DNA of 64,000 bases, taken from contig CAIPDV010000081.1 of NCBI GenBank assembly GCA_903863935.1, forward strand, positions 22,389 through 86,388. The letters run 5' to 3'. The number at the start of each line of letters is the position of its first letter. Positions within the stretch are counted from its first letter, which is position 1. This DNA is from an uncultured Bacteroidota bacterium. Lineage in GTDB: Bacteria; Bacteroidota; Bacteroidia; JABEUT01. The notes under the pieces are model-generated. The model ran no database searches, was not told the origin of the DNA, and saw nothing but the letters and a program-made list of their open reading frames with translations. A program made the position numbers and the translations under genes. This document shows, piece after piece, positions 1 to 8,892 of the stretch.

Positions 1-194
1 AAACCAAAAATGATTTTTCGGGTAAGTACCCCGGAATGTCGTCCTATGTTTCATACAAGCAGCCTTACTTCCGCGTGAGTGTTGGCGATTTCCGGAACAG
101 GCTTGAAGCAGTTCGTTTCCTGAATACCGTGAAAAAGGATTATCCCGCCGCCTTTTTGGTGACCGACAGGATTTCATTACCTCCACTTCAATAA
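1..194 (+). CDS. SPOR-domain protein, C-terminal fragment
   Basis: Only the last 63 codons are inside the window; the reading frame enters at base 3 and stops with TAA at 192-194. The visible end contains a PYFRVSVGDF stretch followed by an alternating basic and hydrophobic helix and a short strand (AAFLVTD), which is the usual shape of a SPOR repeat, a domain that binds denuded septal peptidoglycan. The upstream part that would tell what is fused to the SPOR domain is missing. The gene runs in the same direction as murQ, 14 bases ahead of it, so both may share a transcript and a cell-wall role. Assignment to SPOR rests on motif shape only. Confidence 0.6.
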   Translation, partial: TKNDFSGKYPGMSSYVSYKQPYFRVSVGDFRNRLEAVRFLNTVKKDYPAAFLVTDRISLPPLQ

Positions 195-208
195 TAGAGT
201 ATACTGTC

Positions 209-1030
209 ATGAAGAAAAGCTCTCTCCCGCTGACAGAAACTACTTCGCATTACGACAACCTCGAAAAGATGAAGGTGCGTGAACTCCTTGCCAGTATTAA
301 TAATGAGGATAAATCAGTGCCGATTGCAGTGGAAAAAGTGATACCTGCTATTGAGCGATTAGTAATTAGTATTGTTTCTAAAATGAAAGTTGGAGGCAGG
401 CTGTTTTACATGGGTGCCGGCACCAGCGGAAGGTTGGGAATTGTGGATGCTTCGGAGTGTCCTCCTACTTTTGGTGTTCCGCAGGGGCAGGTTATCGGGC
501 TTATTGCAGGTGGCGATTCTGCCATTCGCAAAGCTGTTGAGTTTGCCGAGGATGATACAAAGCAAGGCTGGAAAGACCTTCAGAAATATAAGATTTCAAA
601 AAAGGATGTGGTTGTAGGCATTGCTGCTTCGGGCACCACTCCCTATGTTATAGGTGCACTGGAACAATGCAGAAAAAACAAGATTCTTACTGGTTCAATA
701 TGTTGTTCAAAAAAATCGCCGTTGTCAGTCGTATCTGATAACCCTATAGAGGTGCTTACCGGGCCTGAGTTTGTAACGGGAAGCACACGAATGAAAGCGG
801 GTACGGCTCAAAAATTAGTATTGAATATGATATCTACAAGCGTGATGATACAACTTGGCAGAGTGAAAGGCAACCGGATGGTGGATATGCAATTATCGAA
901 CAATAAACTGGTGAAACGCGGCACAAGGATGATGGTAAGCGAACTTGGCATATCTCCTGAAAAAGCGGAAAAATTGTTGTTACAGGAAGGTAGCGTACGT
1001 AAAGCTATAATAAATTTTAAAAAAATATAA
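209..1030 (+). CDS. murQ: N-acetylmuramic acid 6-phosphate etherase MurQ
   Basis: MurQ is a cytoplasmic etherase that cleaves the lactyl ether of N-acetylmuramic acid 6-phosphate to give GlcNAc-6-phosphate and D-lactate during peptidoglycan recycling. The 273-residue protein has the SIS sugar-isomerase fold with GAGTSGRLG at about 69-77, the DASECPPTFG motif holding Glu83, and AVEFAEDD holding Glu114; these match the two catalytic glutamates known from the E. coli enzyme. A second sugar-phosphate loop (AASGTTPYV) lies near 139-147 and the family motif TGSTRMKAGTAQK near 191-203. The length is somewhat below the roughly 300 residues usual for the family. The TrmH-type gene starts one base after the stop, so the two are probably cotranscribed. 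Confidence 0.95.
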   Translation: MKKSSLPLTETTSHYDNLEKMKVRELLASINNEDKSVPIAVEKVIPAIERLVISIVSKMKVGGRLFYMGAGTSGRLGIVDASECPPTFGVPQGQVIGLIAGGDSAIRKAVEFAEDDTKQGWKDLQKYKISKKDVVVGIAASGTTPYVIGALEQCRKNKILTGSICCSKKSPLSVVSDNPIEVLTGPEFVTGSTRMKAGTAQKLVLNMISTSVMIQLGRVKGNRMVDMQLSNNKLVKRGTRMMVSELGISPEKAEKLLLQEGSVRKAIINFKKI

Positions 1031-1031
1031 A

Positions 1032-1790
1032 ATGCTTTCCAAAGCTCAGATAAAATTGGTAAAGTCGCTCCATCTGAAAAAGAACAGGGACCAGATGAAC
1101 CTGTTTGTTGCAGAAGGAAAAAAGATGGTTGATGAAATGCTCGACTCACCAAGGATTGAAGTAGTGCATGTGTATGGAACAGGAAATTATTTCGGAAACA
1201 AACCCTTTACGCTTGTTACCGACGACGAGATGAAAAAGCTAAGTGCATTAACCACTCCTCAAAGTATTCTGGCGGTATGCCGTATACCTGCTGAAGCCAA
1301 TGGATTGCCGGATTTACAAAAAGAGTTCGTTCTTGTTTTGGATGATATTCGTGACCCGGGGAATTTGGGGGCTATTATACGAATTGCAGATTGGTTCGGT
1401 ATTCAATACATTTTTTGTACGGCAGAATGTGTAGATGCATATAACCCCAAGGCAGTTCAGGCAAGTATGGGCTCCATAGCCAGGATTAATGTGGATTATA
1501 AAAACCTGCGAAATATTTTGCAGGATTGCAGAGATAAAAATATACCTGTTTATGGCGCAAAGCTTGACGGAGCCAATATTCTGAATGAAAACTTATCCTC
1601 TACTGGAGTATTAATAATAGGGAATGAATCGAATGGTATCTCCCCGGAATTGGGTAACTATTTAACACATTCCATAAAAATACCTTCCTATCGTATGCCC
1701 GGAAAAGACACCGGAGCTGAATCGCTTAATGCTGCTATGGCGACTGCAATTCTTTGCGCTGAGTTTAGAAGAACAGCACTGAAAGGCTGA
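1032..1790 (+). CDS. TrmH/SpoU-family RNA 2'-O-methyltransferase
   Basis: Probable S-adenosylmethionine-dependent methyltransferase acting on a ribose 2'-OH of rRNA or tRNA. The 252-residue protein has an N-terminal substrate-binding domain (residues 1-95, starting MLSKAQIKLVKSL, with an AEGKKMVDE motif) and a C-terminal SPOUT knot. The three SpoU motifs are visible: NLGAIIRIADWFG, IGNESNGIS and SLNAAMATAILC. This two-domain layout is that of the RlmB/MRM3-like group, but the exact target base cannot be read from sequence. It starts one base after murQ and ends one base before the next gene, indicating an operon. Confidence 0.88.
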   Translation: MLSKAQIKLVKSLHLKKNRDQMNLFVAEGKKMVDEMLDSPRIEVVHVYGTGNYFGNKPFTLVTDDEMKKLSALTTPQSILAVCRIPAEANGLPDLQKEFVLVLDDIRDPGNLGAIIRIADWFGIQYIFCTAECVDAYNPKAVQASMGSIARINVDYKNLRNILQDCRDKNIPVYGAKLDGANILNENLSSTGVLIIGNESNGISPELGNYLTHSIKIPSYRMPGKDTGAESLNAAMATAILCAEFRRTALKG

Positions 1791-1791
1791 A

Positions 1792-2868
1792 ATGAAAATG
1801 AAACGGTTTCTTAAAATTTTACTTCTGTTGCTCTTCCCTATGGTCGTTTCGGCCCAACTGGATAAGATGAGATTTGGTACTTCTTTGGGTGAAGTTAAAA
1901 GGATTTTTCCAGGACTTAAGCCAGATGTTTCAGCTATGAGCTCGATCATTTATACCGATGAAACCCTTGAGTATATTGATGGGCACACTACGTATACGCT
2001 TATCAGGGATACAGTATGCACCTATGATTTCCAATCGAAGATAATGAAAGGGCCATGTTATTATTATCCTCATGCCGACTCATCGGAATACAATCATTTG
2101 ATGAAAGGAACTCTGTCATTATACAATCACTTCACATCCTTATATGGAAGCCCTTCGTTTTTTTACGGGCAACCTATCGGGAAGAAGGATAGTAACGAAG
2201 AGAAGGTGACATTTTTTATTGCGAAATGGGTAAAAGGAAATAACTTGTTAAGCATTGAAATATCCCGTCCAGGGCATAATAAACGCTTCGTGATGAATGG
2301 ACCACCGCCAACACAAGAGGAAATGAAAGAAGGTTGCAATTATGTTTTGGAAGTTATATCCATTGGAACCGGAAAAGAATTCAGTGAAGGACATGACAAC
2401 GGAATAACCGGAGCACAATTCAAAAAGTTGCACCCTTTGATTGCCTCACAGGTTGTGGAACCTGCAAATTCCTGGATGGCTGAAGATACCCTAACTACTG
2501 AAAATGGAACCTGGAGATTTGATTTTGATAATCGAGGAATAACATCTTTGGGGCTTGATATATTTGGAGGGCCTGAATATTCGGACAAAAGCGATGAGGT
2601 CTATTTAAAAATGAGAAAACGTGTTTTGGTACTTTTTCAGGAAGCTCAAATATTATATGGAAAGCCGGATTCAACATCTAATACAATGCCTGAAAAGTAT
2701 AAACAGGAAAACAGAAAACTTTATCACTACACAACCTATTTCAATGCTAAATGGAAATTAAAAGATAAAAAATTATTTATAATATTCGATAAACGGGAAG
2801 GCGGCAAGCAATTTGAGCCTGTCTTTCATTTAGAGGCCTATTGCGGGAAGCCGGTGAGTGAAGAGTGA
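1792..2868 (+). CDS. Hypothetical secreted protein
   Basis: The 358-residue product begins with a typical signal peptide (MKMKRFLKILLLLLFPMVVSAQ), predicted to be cut after VSAQ, so it is exported. No lipobox follows the hydrophobic stretch and no transmembrane segment is seen later. The mature part is rich in aromatic and charged residues and contains two similar halves that each start with a 'G...K..FP/HPL' element (FGTSLGEVKRIFPGLKP near 27 and GITGAQFKKLHPLIA near 205), suggesting an internal duplication. Two ATGs (codons 1 and 3) are equally possible starts. It is the last gene of the murQ transcript and converges with the GT39-like gene, the two stops being one base apart. No family is recognised. 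Confidence 0.7.
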   Translation: MKMKRFLKILLLLLFPMVVSAQLDKMRFGTSLGEVKRIFPGLKPDVSAMSSIIYTDETLEYIDGHTTYTLIRDTVCTYDFQSKIMKGPCYYYPHADSSEYNHLMKGTLSLYNHFTSLYGSPSFFYGQPIGKKDSNEEKVTFFIAKWVKGNNLLSIEISRPGHNKRFVMNGPPPTQEEMKEGCNYVLEVISIGTGKEFSEGHDNGITGAQFKKLHPLIASQVVEPANSWMAEDTLTTENGTWRFDFDNRGITSLGLDIFGGPEYSDKSDEVYLKMRKRVLVLFQEAQILYGKPDSTSNTMPEKYKQENRKLYHYTTYFNAKWKLKDKKLFIIFDKREGGKQFEPVFHLEAYCGKPVSEE

Positions 2869-4539
2869 TCACATCTTTATAAGTAAATTTACTTTTCCTC
2901 CCTCATTATCTGTTTGAGCCGATTTAAAATAATGGTTGTATATTGGCATATCAAAATTAAGTTCAGGTATGTTGTTCAGCGGAATATCTTTGGCATCAAA
3001 TGCAGTGCGGGTATATTTAGCTTTACCAAGATAATAATCGAAAACTTTTTCATAGTTACTGCCCAATGATTGCCGGAAGGAAATAATATCAGGAGAAGCC
3101 GCCGTATCCTCCGGAAGATTGTTGCCCACAAACCCAACTACCACTTTGCTTTTAAGGTAATACATATAGCTTGTTTCTTCATAATTGGTTGCGATAGTCA
3201 GGCTTCCGGTAGCAGGGTAGGTTGCCTTTATATACGGAATTGTGTAATCAAGCGGGCCCTTGTATTGATTGGTCATTTCATAAACATGGCCTTCAATGGA
3301 CGGAAGGTTTTCAAAAAACGTATATCCGAAAAGAACTGCAAATACCCCGGCAAGTATTCCCGTTTGCTGATTCCAGATTGTTTTTGAATTTTTCCTGTAA
3401 ATGCTTAATAAAACTATAAAATCAATAATAGCTATAATGGCTATTACAGGTTGCATATAAATCAGGTAACGGGTAAACATGGGTGAATCAATATTCGGGG
3501 CTGAGAAAAGGAAAACAATAAAAAGCAAGGTCAGGAAATTGGAAGCACTAAATTGTTTGTGATACATGCCCGATGCTTTTTTGAAATTCAGCATAACTCC
3601 AAGTCGCATAGCCAATGCGAGCCATAGCAGCTCCAGTTTATAGAAGTACCTCATTTCATTTGAAAAGTGCCACCAATACATAGCCGAATTGAAATGATAG
3701 AAATCATCAAGGATTTTTTTCATTTCGAAGGTTTTAAAATAATCGAGCAGATGATGGATGGCGATATAGGAAATGATCAGTGCGATTAACGTAGGAAGTA
3801 CAGATTTAAAAATATCAACGGGTTTTTTTGTTATTGAATATTGGGTGATACCAATAATAGCTTCTGAAATACCTATGGTCAGGATAAAAATAAAAAACAA
3901 GGGAGAAAACATATTGAACATTATCCATAACAATATAGCGAGTGATGCTGAATAAAATATTTTATTGAATGGTATCCTGAATCGGTGCAAAGCATAAAGC
4001 GATATTATCAAACAGGAGATGAACAGGGCAGGGGAATAGTACCGGACTTCCCTCAAATGCAATGTGAGTGAAATAGAAATTAATTCCGCCAGTAAAAACA
4101 GGAAAGGAAATAAGGTCCGGTAGAATTTATCATCGAATAATTTTGAAATTGCAAATGCCAAAAGGAATAGACCTAACAGACCAATTATTGCAAAGGTAGA
4201 ACGGTAAATACCTGTTTTGGTATACAGGTCATCTGATAAATTGGCGAGTGTGTAACCTATAGCACCAAAGTAATATTGGCCCCAATTAGCACCACCAATA
4301 AAAGCATCATCCTTAGTATTTACTGCAACTCTCGGGGTGCTGCAAAACATATCATTTAACACATTCTTACCATCGTGCACTTTAGGGTATCCAAACTTTA
4401 CAACTCTTTCCGAGCCCATGGCAGTCATGCTTTCATCGGCCCAAAATAAGGGGTAGGAAATATTTTTGAACACGCTCACCAAAAGAAGCAATCCTATTAT
4501 ATAGGTACATGCCTTTAGCATTCTCACTTTTTTATCCAT
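2869..4539 (-). CDS. GT39-like multi-pass membrane glycosyltransferase
   Basis: A 556-residue membrane protein with about ten or more hydrophobic helices. The first periplasmic loop carries FWADES (Asp35-Glu36), the acidic pair that marks GT-C enzymes of the ArnT/PMT (GT39) type, which transfer sugars from polyprenyl-phosphate donors outside the inner membrane. The soluble C-terminal part (about residues 420-556) is typical of this group. The start is placed at ATG 4539 (MDKKVRMLK); a longer frame to 4626 opens with TTG and would run through a perfect -7 box at 4547-4554. Acceptor and sugar are unknown. The gene is divergent from gldA. Confidence 0.75.
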   Translation of the reverse strand: MDKKVRMLKACTYIIGLLLLVSVFKNISYPLFWADESMTAMGSERVVKFGYPKVHDGKNVLNDMFCSTPRVAVNTKDDAFIGGANWGQYYFGAIGYTLANLSDDLYTKTGIYRSTFAIIGLLGLFLLAFAISKLFDDKFYRTLFPFLFLLAELISISLTLHLREVRYYSPALFISCLIISLYALHRFRIPFNKIFYSASLAILLWIMFNMFSPLFFIFILTIGISEAIIGITQYSITKKPVDIFKSVLPTLIALIISYIAIHHLLDYFKTFEMKKILDDFYHFNSAMYWWHFSNEMRYFYKLELLWLALAMRLGVMLNFKKASGMYHKQFSASNFLTLLFIVFLFSAPNIDSPMFTRYLIYMQPVIAIIAIIDFIVLLSIYRKNSKTIWNQQTGILAGVFAVLFGYTFFENLPSIEGHVYEMTNQYKGPLDYTIPYIKATYPATGSLTIATNYEETSYMYYLKSKVVVGFVGNNLPEDTAASPDIISFRQSLGSNYEKVFDYYLGKAKYTRTAFDAKDIPLNNIPELNFDMPIYNHYFKSAQTDNEGGKVNLLIKM

Positions 4540-4546
4540 GTAAGAA

Positions 4547-4554
4547 CAAACGTA
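4547..4554 (-). promoter_or_regulatory. Bacteroidota -7 box for the GT39-like gene
   Basis: On the minus strand the bases read TACGTTTG, a perfect match to TAnnTTTG. It lies 8 bases upstream of the chosen ATG at 4539, so the transcript would be nearly leaderless. This argues against the longer upstream TTG start. Confidence 0.5.
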
Positions 4555-4646
4555 ATAATTATTTCGGAGAGCATCATCGTCATTACCAAACCCTGTATAA
4601 ACCTGTTTATTAACATTTTTTAACAACCGCTTTTTTCAATAGAACG

Positions 4647-4654
4647 TAATTTTG
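4647..4654 (+). promoter_or_regulatory. Bacteroidota -7 box for gldA
   Basis: TAATTTTG matches TAnnTTTG and lies 31 bases upstream of the gldA ATG, within the divergent intergenic space. No clear TTTG -33 box is seen at the expected distance. Confidence 0.5.
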
Positions 4655-4685
4655 GTGCGCTTTAAAAAAGCAGTCAGATCAACCG

Positions 4686-5615
4686 ATGGAAGTAGTAGTA
4701 AAAAATATTAGTAAGCGTTACAAGGGATATAAAGCCGTTGATGGTATCAGTTTTCGCATCAATCAAGGGGAAGTGCTTGGCTTTTTAGGCCCTAACGGAG
4801 CAGGCAAGAGCACTACTATGAAAATTATTACTTCCTATATTTCGCCCAGCGAAGGTGATGTGGAAGTGGGTGGTTATTCAGTTACAACGCATCCCGAAGA
4901 GGTTAAAAAACTGATCGGTTACCTTCCGGAAAATAATCCGCTTTACCTGGATATGCCTGTAATGGATTACCTGGAGTTTTCTGCAAATTTGCAAGGTGTT
5001 CCAAAAGAAAAGATGCATCGGCGGGTGCGCGAAATGCTTATGGTATGCGGTCTTGGAGGCGAGAAACATAAATTGATCGGAGAGCTGTCGAAAGGATTCA
5101 GGCAGCGGGTTGGTCTTGCACATGCAATGATTCATGACCCTCAAGTTTTAATTCTGGATGAGCCCACCACTGGTCTCGATCCTAACCAGATCATTGAAAT
5201 ACGCAAGCTTATAAAAGATATAGGTAAACAAAAAACAGTAATTCTTAGTACGCATATTTTGCCGGAAGTGGAAGCAACATGCGACCGGATACTAATCATA
5301 AATAAAGGAAAAATTGTGGCCGACGGTACTCCTGAAAATTTGCGCAAACAAGCTAAGGGCAGGGAATTGATTCGTGTAAAAATAGAGGACGGAAAGACTG
5401 AAGATATCGCTGTTGCATTACGCGGGCTCTCTTCAATACTAAGTGTGGAAGGAATGCCCGGATCGGAAAGTAATTTCGAAATTCAAGGCGATAAATTTGC
5501 TGCACCAAAACGTGAAATATTTAAAATGTGTGTGGAAAAAGGCTGGACCCTCACTGAAATGGTTCCATTTGAAACCAGCCTCGAAGATATTTTCCATGAT
5601 CTTACGATAAACTAG
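4686..5615 (+). CDS. gldA: Gliding-associated ABC transporter ATPase GldA
   Basis: ATP-binding subunit of the GldAFG ABC transporter. The 309-residue protein has Walker A GPNGAGKST (35-43), Q-loop region LPENNPLY, signature LSKGFRQRVG (134-143), Walker B VLILDEP (154-160) and the switch His in LSTHILPE. The C-terminal part after about residue 220 is the extension usual in ABC-2 type export ATPases. GldF starts 4 bases after its stop and gldG follows, so all three subunits are cotranscribed. In Flavobacterium johnsoniae this transporter is linked to gliding, but presence of gldAFG alone does not prove motility. Confidence 0.92.
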   Translation: MEVVVKNISKRYKGYKAVDGISFRINQGEVLGFLGPNGAGKSTTMKIITSYISPSEGDVEVGGYSVTTHPEEVKKLIGYLPENNPLYLDMPVMDYLEFSANLQGVPKEKMHRRVREMLMVCGLGGEKHKLIGELSKGFRQRVGLAHAMIHDPQVLILDEPTTGLDPNQIIEIRKLIKDIGKQKTVILSTHILPEVEATCDRILIINKGKIVADGTPENLRKQAKGRELIRVKIEDGKTEDIAVALRGLSSILSVEGMPGSESNFEIQGDKFAAPKREIFKMCVEKGWTLTEMVPFETSLEDIFHDLTIN

Positions 5616-5618
5616 TGC

Positions 5619-6347
5619 ATGAAGAACCCATCATTAATAATAGCTAAAAAGGAACTGCGGATGTTTTTCGATTCGCTGGTGGCGTATATTTTGCTGTTGG
5701 CGTTCCTGGGTTTCAGCGGATTTTTCACTTGGTTTTACGACCATGATGTGTTCTTTGTTAAGCAAGCCAACCTGCAATCCTTCTTCACCATTGCCTACTG
5801 GACTTTGTTTTTCTTTATTCCTGCACTTACCATGCGTTCGCTGGCAGAAGAAACCAAAACCGGAACCATTGAACTTTTGCTTACTAAACCAATTACAAAC
5901 TGGCAGGTATTATGGGGTAAATTTTTAGCCTGCTTTATGCTTATACTTATTGCCCTGCTATGCACATTGCCATATGTTATCACCATATATTTTCTGGGTA
6001 AAATAGATTTAGGAGTGGTGGTATGCGGCTATCTGGGTCTGTTGTTTATGAGTGCTGCCTACATAAGCATCGGTATGTTTGCCAGCAGCCTGACAAGCAA
6101 TCAGGTGGTGGCTTTTCTGGTTTCACTTTTCACGGGCATATTCTTTCAATATCTGTTCGGTGCTGTGGGCTCAGGTTTGCAGGGAAATGGCGGAGAAATA
6201 TTAAATTACCTGAGTATGCAAAACCATGTGGATGGTATTTCCCGGGGGGTTATCGATAGCAGAGATGTGATCTATTTCGGAAGTATTATTTTACTCGGAA
6301 TGATAATAGCGGAAGTTTCACTGGCTAAACGTAATGTGTCGGAATAA
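5619..6347 (+). CDS. gldF: Gliding-associated ABC transporter permease GldF
   Basis: Inner-membrane permease of 242 residues with six hydrophobic helices (first at about 21-41 with VAYILLLAFLGFSGFFTWFY, last at the C terminus). It contains the ABC-2 permease motif SLAEETKTGTIELLLTKP (about 73-90) in the cytoplasmic loop after the second helix. It lies between gldA and gldG with only a few bases on either side. It pairs with GldA ATPase and GldG to form the transporter; the transported substrate is unknown. Confidence 0.92.
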   Translation: MKNPSLIIAKKELRMFFDSLVAYILLLAFLGFSGFFTWFYDHDVFFVKQANLQSFFTIAYWTLFFFIPALTMRSLAEETKTGTIELLLTKPITNWQVLWGKFLACFMLILIALLCTLPYVITIYFLGKIDLGVVVCGYLGLLFMSAAYISIGMFASSLTSNQVVAFLVSLFTGIFFQYLFGAVGSGLQGNGGEILNYLSMQNHVDGISRGVIDSRDVIYFGSIILLGMIIAEVSLAKRNVSE

Positions 6348-6349
6348 AT

Positions 6350-7852
6350 ATGAATAAGCGTCAGAATTTAACAACCGGTATTTTATTGATGGCAGCCATT
6401 GTAGTGGTGGTGAATGTGTTTTCATATTTCTATTTTTTCCGTTTAGACTTAACCCGCGACAGACGTTACACGCTTAGTTCCTCCACAAAAGATATTCTGA
6501 GTTCTTTAAAAAAACCGGTGACTGTTACCGCATTTTATTCTGAGAATTCCATTCCGCTCATTACGCGTGCAAAATCTGATTTAAAGGACCTGCTCATTGA
6601 ATACGCTGCCCGTTCGGGAAATAAAGTTGTATTTAATTTTATCAATCCGAATAAGAGCGACAGCCTTGAGGCAATTGCCCAGAAGAATGGTGTAAATCCG
6701 TTTCCGCTGCAGGTGCGCGATAAAGATGAAATGAAAAATGTGAAGGTCTATCTCGGTGCCGTTGTAAAAATGGGCGATAAAACCGAGGTGCTTCCCTTCA
6801 TCGACCCAGGCAGTTCCCTTGAGTACCTGTTATCAAATGCTATAAAAAAAATATCAATTGATAAGAAGGATCCCATAGGAGTATTAGAGGGTAACGATGA
6901 ATCAGCTTTGAATGAAATGATGCAGATGGCATCTTCAGTTAATTCACTGCACGCATTGCAGGAAGTGAAGCTCGATGATGCTACGCCCATACCGGCACAA
7001 TATAAAACTATTGCTATCGTAAATCCGAAAGATTCATTCCGTGCCGGACAATTGAACCAGTTGGATGCCTTTTTGGCCAGAGGCGGCAGGTTGCTGATAG
7101 CCTATAACGGACTTGACCCCGATCTGCGCTCAGGCACCGGAAACCTCGACCATATTGGCTTTTCGCAATGGCTGATAGGAAAAGGAATTATGCTGGATAA
7201 TAAATATTTGGTAGATCATACCTGCGGTTATGTTGGACAAAACCTAAATGGGCAAACAATTCAAATTCCGTTCCCTTACCTGCCAATGATCAATAGCTTT
7301 TCCAATCATCCTATATCAAAAGATCTGCACGAGGTTATGCTGCCATTTGCTACCGATATTAAATTTGTTGGCGACAGCACGAAAGAAAAATTCACACCGC
7401 TTGCATTTTCCTCTAACTATACCGGTTTAATGACACCACCTGTAAAGTTCGAATTGAATCATAACTGGACACAACGAGAATTTCCTTATTCCGGATTAAC
7501 AGTTGCTGCAGCAATAACTGGTGTTGGTGGTTCTTCCGATTCACGGATTGTTATTATTGCCAATGGCGATTTTATTGTGAATGGCAGCGGAAAACAGGCA
7601 AGAAAAGTGGAGGAGGATAATGTAAACTTGTTCTCTAATTCAATTGACTGGCTCGCCGACAACACCGGGCTCATTGAATTACGCGGCAAGGTGGTAACTT
7701 ATAATCCAATTAAGGATGTGAGCGATAGGATGAAATTATTTTTGAAATATCTTAACTTTTCACTGCCCATATTGCTTGTTATTTTGTATGGCATTATTCG
7801 TATGCAGGTGAAAAAAGTGATTCGTAAAAAACGCATGGAGGAAATTCTATGA
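6350..7852 (+). CDS. gldG: Gliding-associated ABC transporter component GldG
   Basis: A 500-residue protein anchored by a helix near the N terminus (about 11-31) and another near the C terminus (about 467-485), with a large periplasmic part between. The LDLTRDRRYTLSSSTKDIL segment (about 33-51) and the following thioredoxin-like/ABC-type periplasmic domain are characteristic of GldG and its relatives. It starts 2 bases after gldF, and its stop overlaps the start of the DUF4340 gene in an ATGA, which points to translational coupling. Confidence 0.92.
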   Translation: MNKRQNLTTGILLMAAIVVVVNVFSYFYFFRLDLTRDRRYTLSSSTKDILSSLKKPVTVTAFYSENSIPLITRAKSDLKDLLIEYAARSGNKVVFNFINPNKSDSLEAIAQKNGVNPFPLQVRDKDEMKNVKVYLGAVVKMGDKTEVLPFIDPGSSLEYLLSNAIKKISIDKKDPIGVLEGNDESALNEMMQMASSVNSLHALQEVKLDDATPIPAQYKTIAIVNPKDSFRAGQLNQLDAFLARGGRLLIAYNGLDPDLRSGTGNLDHIGFSQWLIGKGIMLDNKYLVDHTCGYVGQNLNGQTIQIPFPYLPMINSFSNHPISKDLHEVMLPFATDIKFVGDSTKEKFTPLAFSSNYTGLMTPPVKFELNHNWTQREFPYSGLTVAAAITGVGGSSDSRIVIIANGDFIVNGSGKQARKVEEDNVNLFSNSIDWLADNTGLIELRGKVVTYNPIKDVSDRMKLFLKYLNFSLPILLVILYGIIRMQVKKVIRKKRMEEIL

Positions 7853-8877
7853 TCAGGAAATTAGGCAACAAAGGTTTATTGCTCATTTTGGTTTTGGCAC
7901 TTGCCATATTCGGATTGTTCCGTTACATAAGCAACAAAAGGGGAGAGAATACATTTAAAACAGCTATCATACCGAAGATTGATACGAACAAGCTCGACGG
8001 AATGATCATTTTCAGTAAACAGAATAAACAAAAGCCCTATGTGTTTACCCGTAAAGGAAAATATTGGTATGTTATGCAGGGCGACATTGGTTCCCGTGCT
8101 GAACCGCGTTCTGCCAGTTATACTGTTTCGCAATTGGAACAGATAAGCCCCGATAGGCTTGGTACCAATGACCCGAAAGATTGGAAAGATTTTAATGTGA
8201 ATGATTCACTTGGCACCCGTGTGGTTTTGCTTTATGATAAGGATACAGTGTTAGATGTTATTGTTGGCCGGTTCTCCTACATTCCGCAGCAGAAGCAAGC
8301 CATAAGCTATATGCGAATTTCGGGGCAAAATGAAGTATATGCCATTCCGGGATTCCTTTCCATGAACCTTGCGAATGAATTCGACAACTGGAGAGACCGA
8401 AAGGAAATGCCCGCCGAAGTTACTACCTGGAATAAATTAACTTTTATATATCCTGGCGACAGTGGTTTTGTGATTAAGAAAGACAGTACTAAAAAATGGG
8501 TTTTTGGTGACGGCACCTATCCTGATTCGGCTACAGCTGTAAAGGTAATTAGAGAGGTAAGCGAACAGAACTATGGCACATTTGTAAATAAGTTTGACTC
8601 CAATGGAAAGACACCTTTGTTTTTTGTAAAGGTGGAAGGAAAAGATTTCAGCCCTGCTATTATTAAAGCTTTCCCTGCAGACACTACCAATGGTTACGTA
8701 ATTAATTCTTCACTTAATCCCGGCGCATTTTTCAGCGGGAAAAAAGGCGGAATGTTCAATAAATTATTCCCCGGAAAATCTTCTTTCTATAAGCAGGAAG
8801 CCAATTCCCCAAAAGCTAAAAAGAAGAAAATATCGGTATCAAAACCTTTTGATATTGTGATAAGCGTCGTAGCATAG
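7849..8877 (+). CDS. DUF4340-type membrane-anchored protein
   Basis: A 342-residue protein with one N-terminal membrane helix (about 8-26) and a long periplasmic domain. The order after gldG, the 4-base ATGA overlap and the segment DTNKLDGMIIFSKQ near the start fit the DUF4340 family that commonly accompanies GldG-like ABC transporter genes. Its likely role is as an accessory to the transporter at the periplasmic face of the membrane. The C terminus is lysine-rich (KAKKKKISVSKP). The gene converges with the sigma-factor gene, 15 bases away. Confidence 0.75.
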   Translation: MIRKLGNKGLLLILVLALAIFGLFRYISNKRGENTFKTAIIPKIDTNKLDGMIIFSKQNKQKPYVFTRKGKYWYVMQGDIGSRAEPRSASYTVSQLEQISPDRLGTNDPKDWKDFNVNDSLGTRVVLLYDKDTVLDVIVGRFSYIPQQKQAISYMRISGQNEVYAIPGFLSMNLANEFDNWRDRKEMPAEVTTWNKLTFIYPGDSGFVIKKDSTKKWVFGDGTYPDSATAVKVIREVSEQNYGTFVNKFDSNGKTPLFFVKVEGKDFSPAIIKAFPADTTNGYVINSSLNPGAFFSGKKGGMFNKLFPGKSSFYKQEANSPKAKKKKISVSKPFDIVISVVA

Positions 8878-8892
8878 TCGTAATGTACGACT

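Noticed and set aside
4540..4626. Longer N terminus for the GT39-like protein
   Set aside because: It needs a TTG start and runs through a perfect -7 box; ATG 4539 gives a normal first membrane helix.
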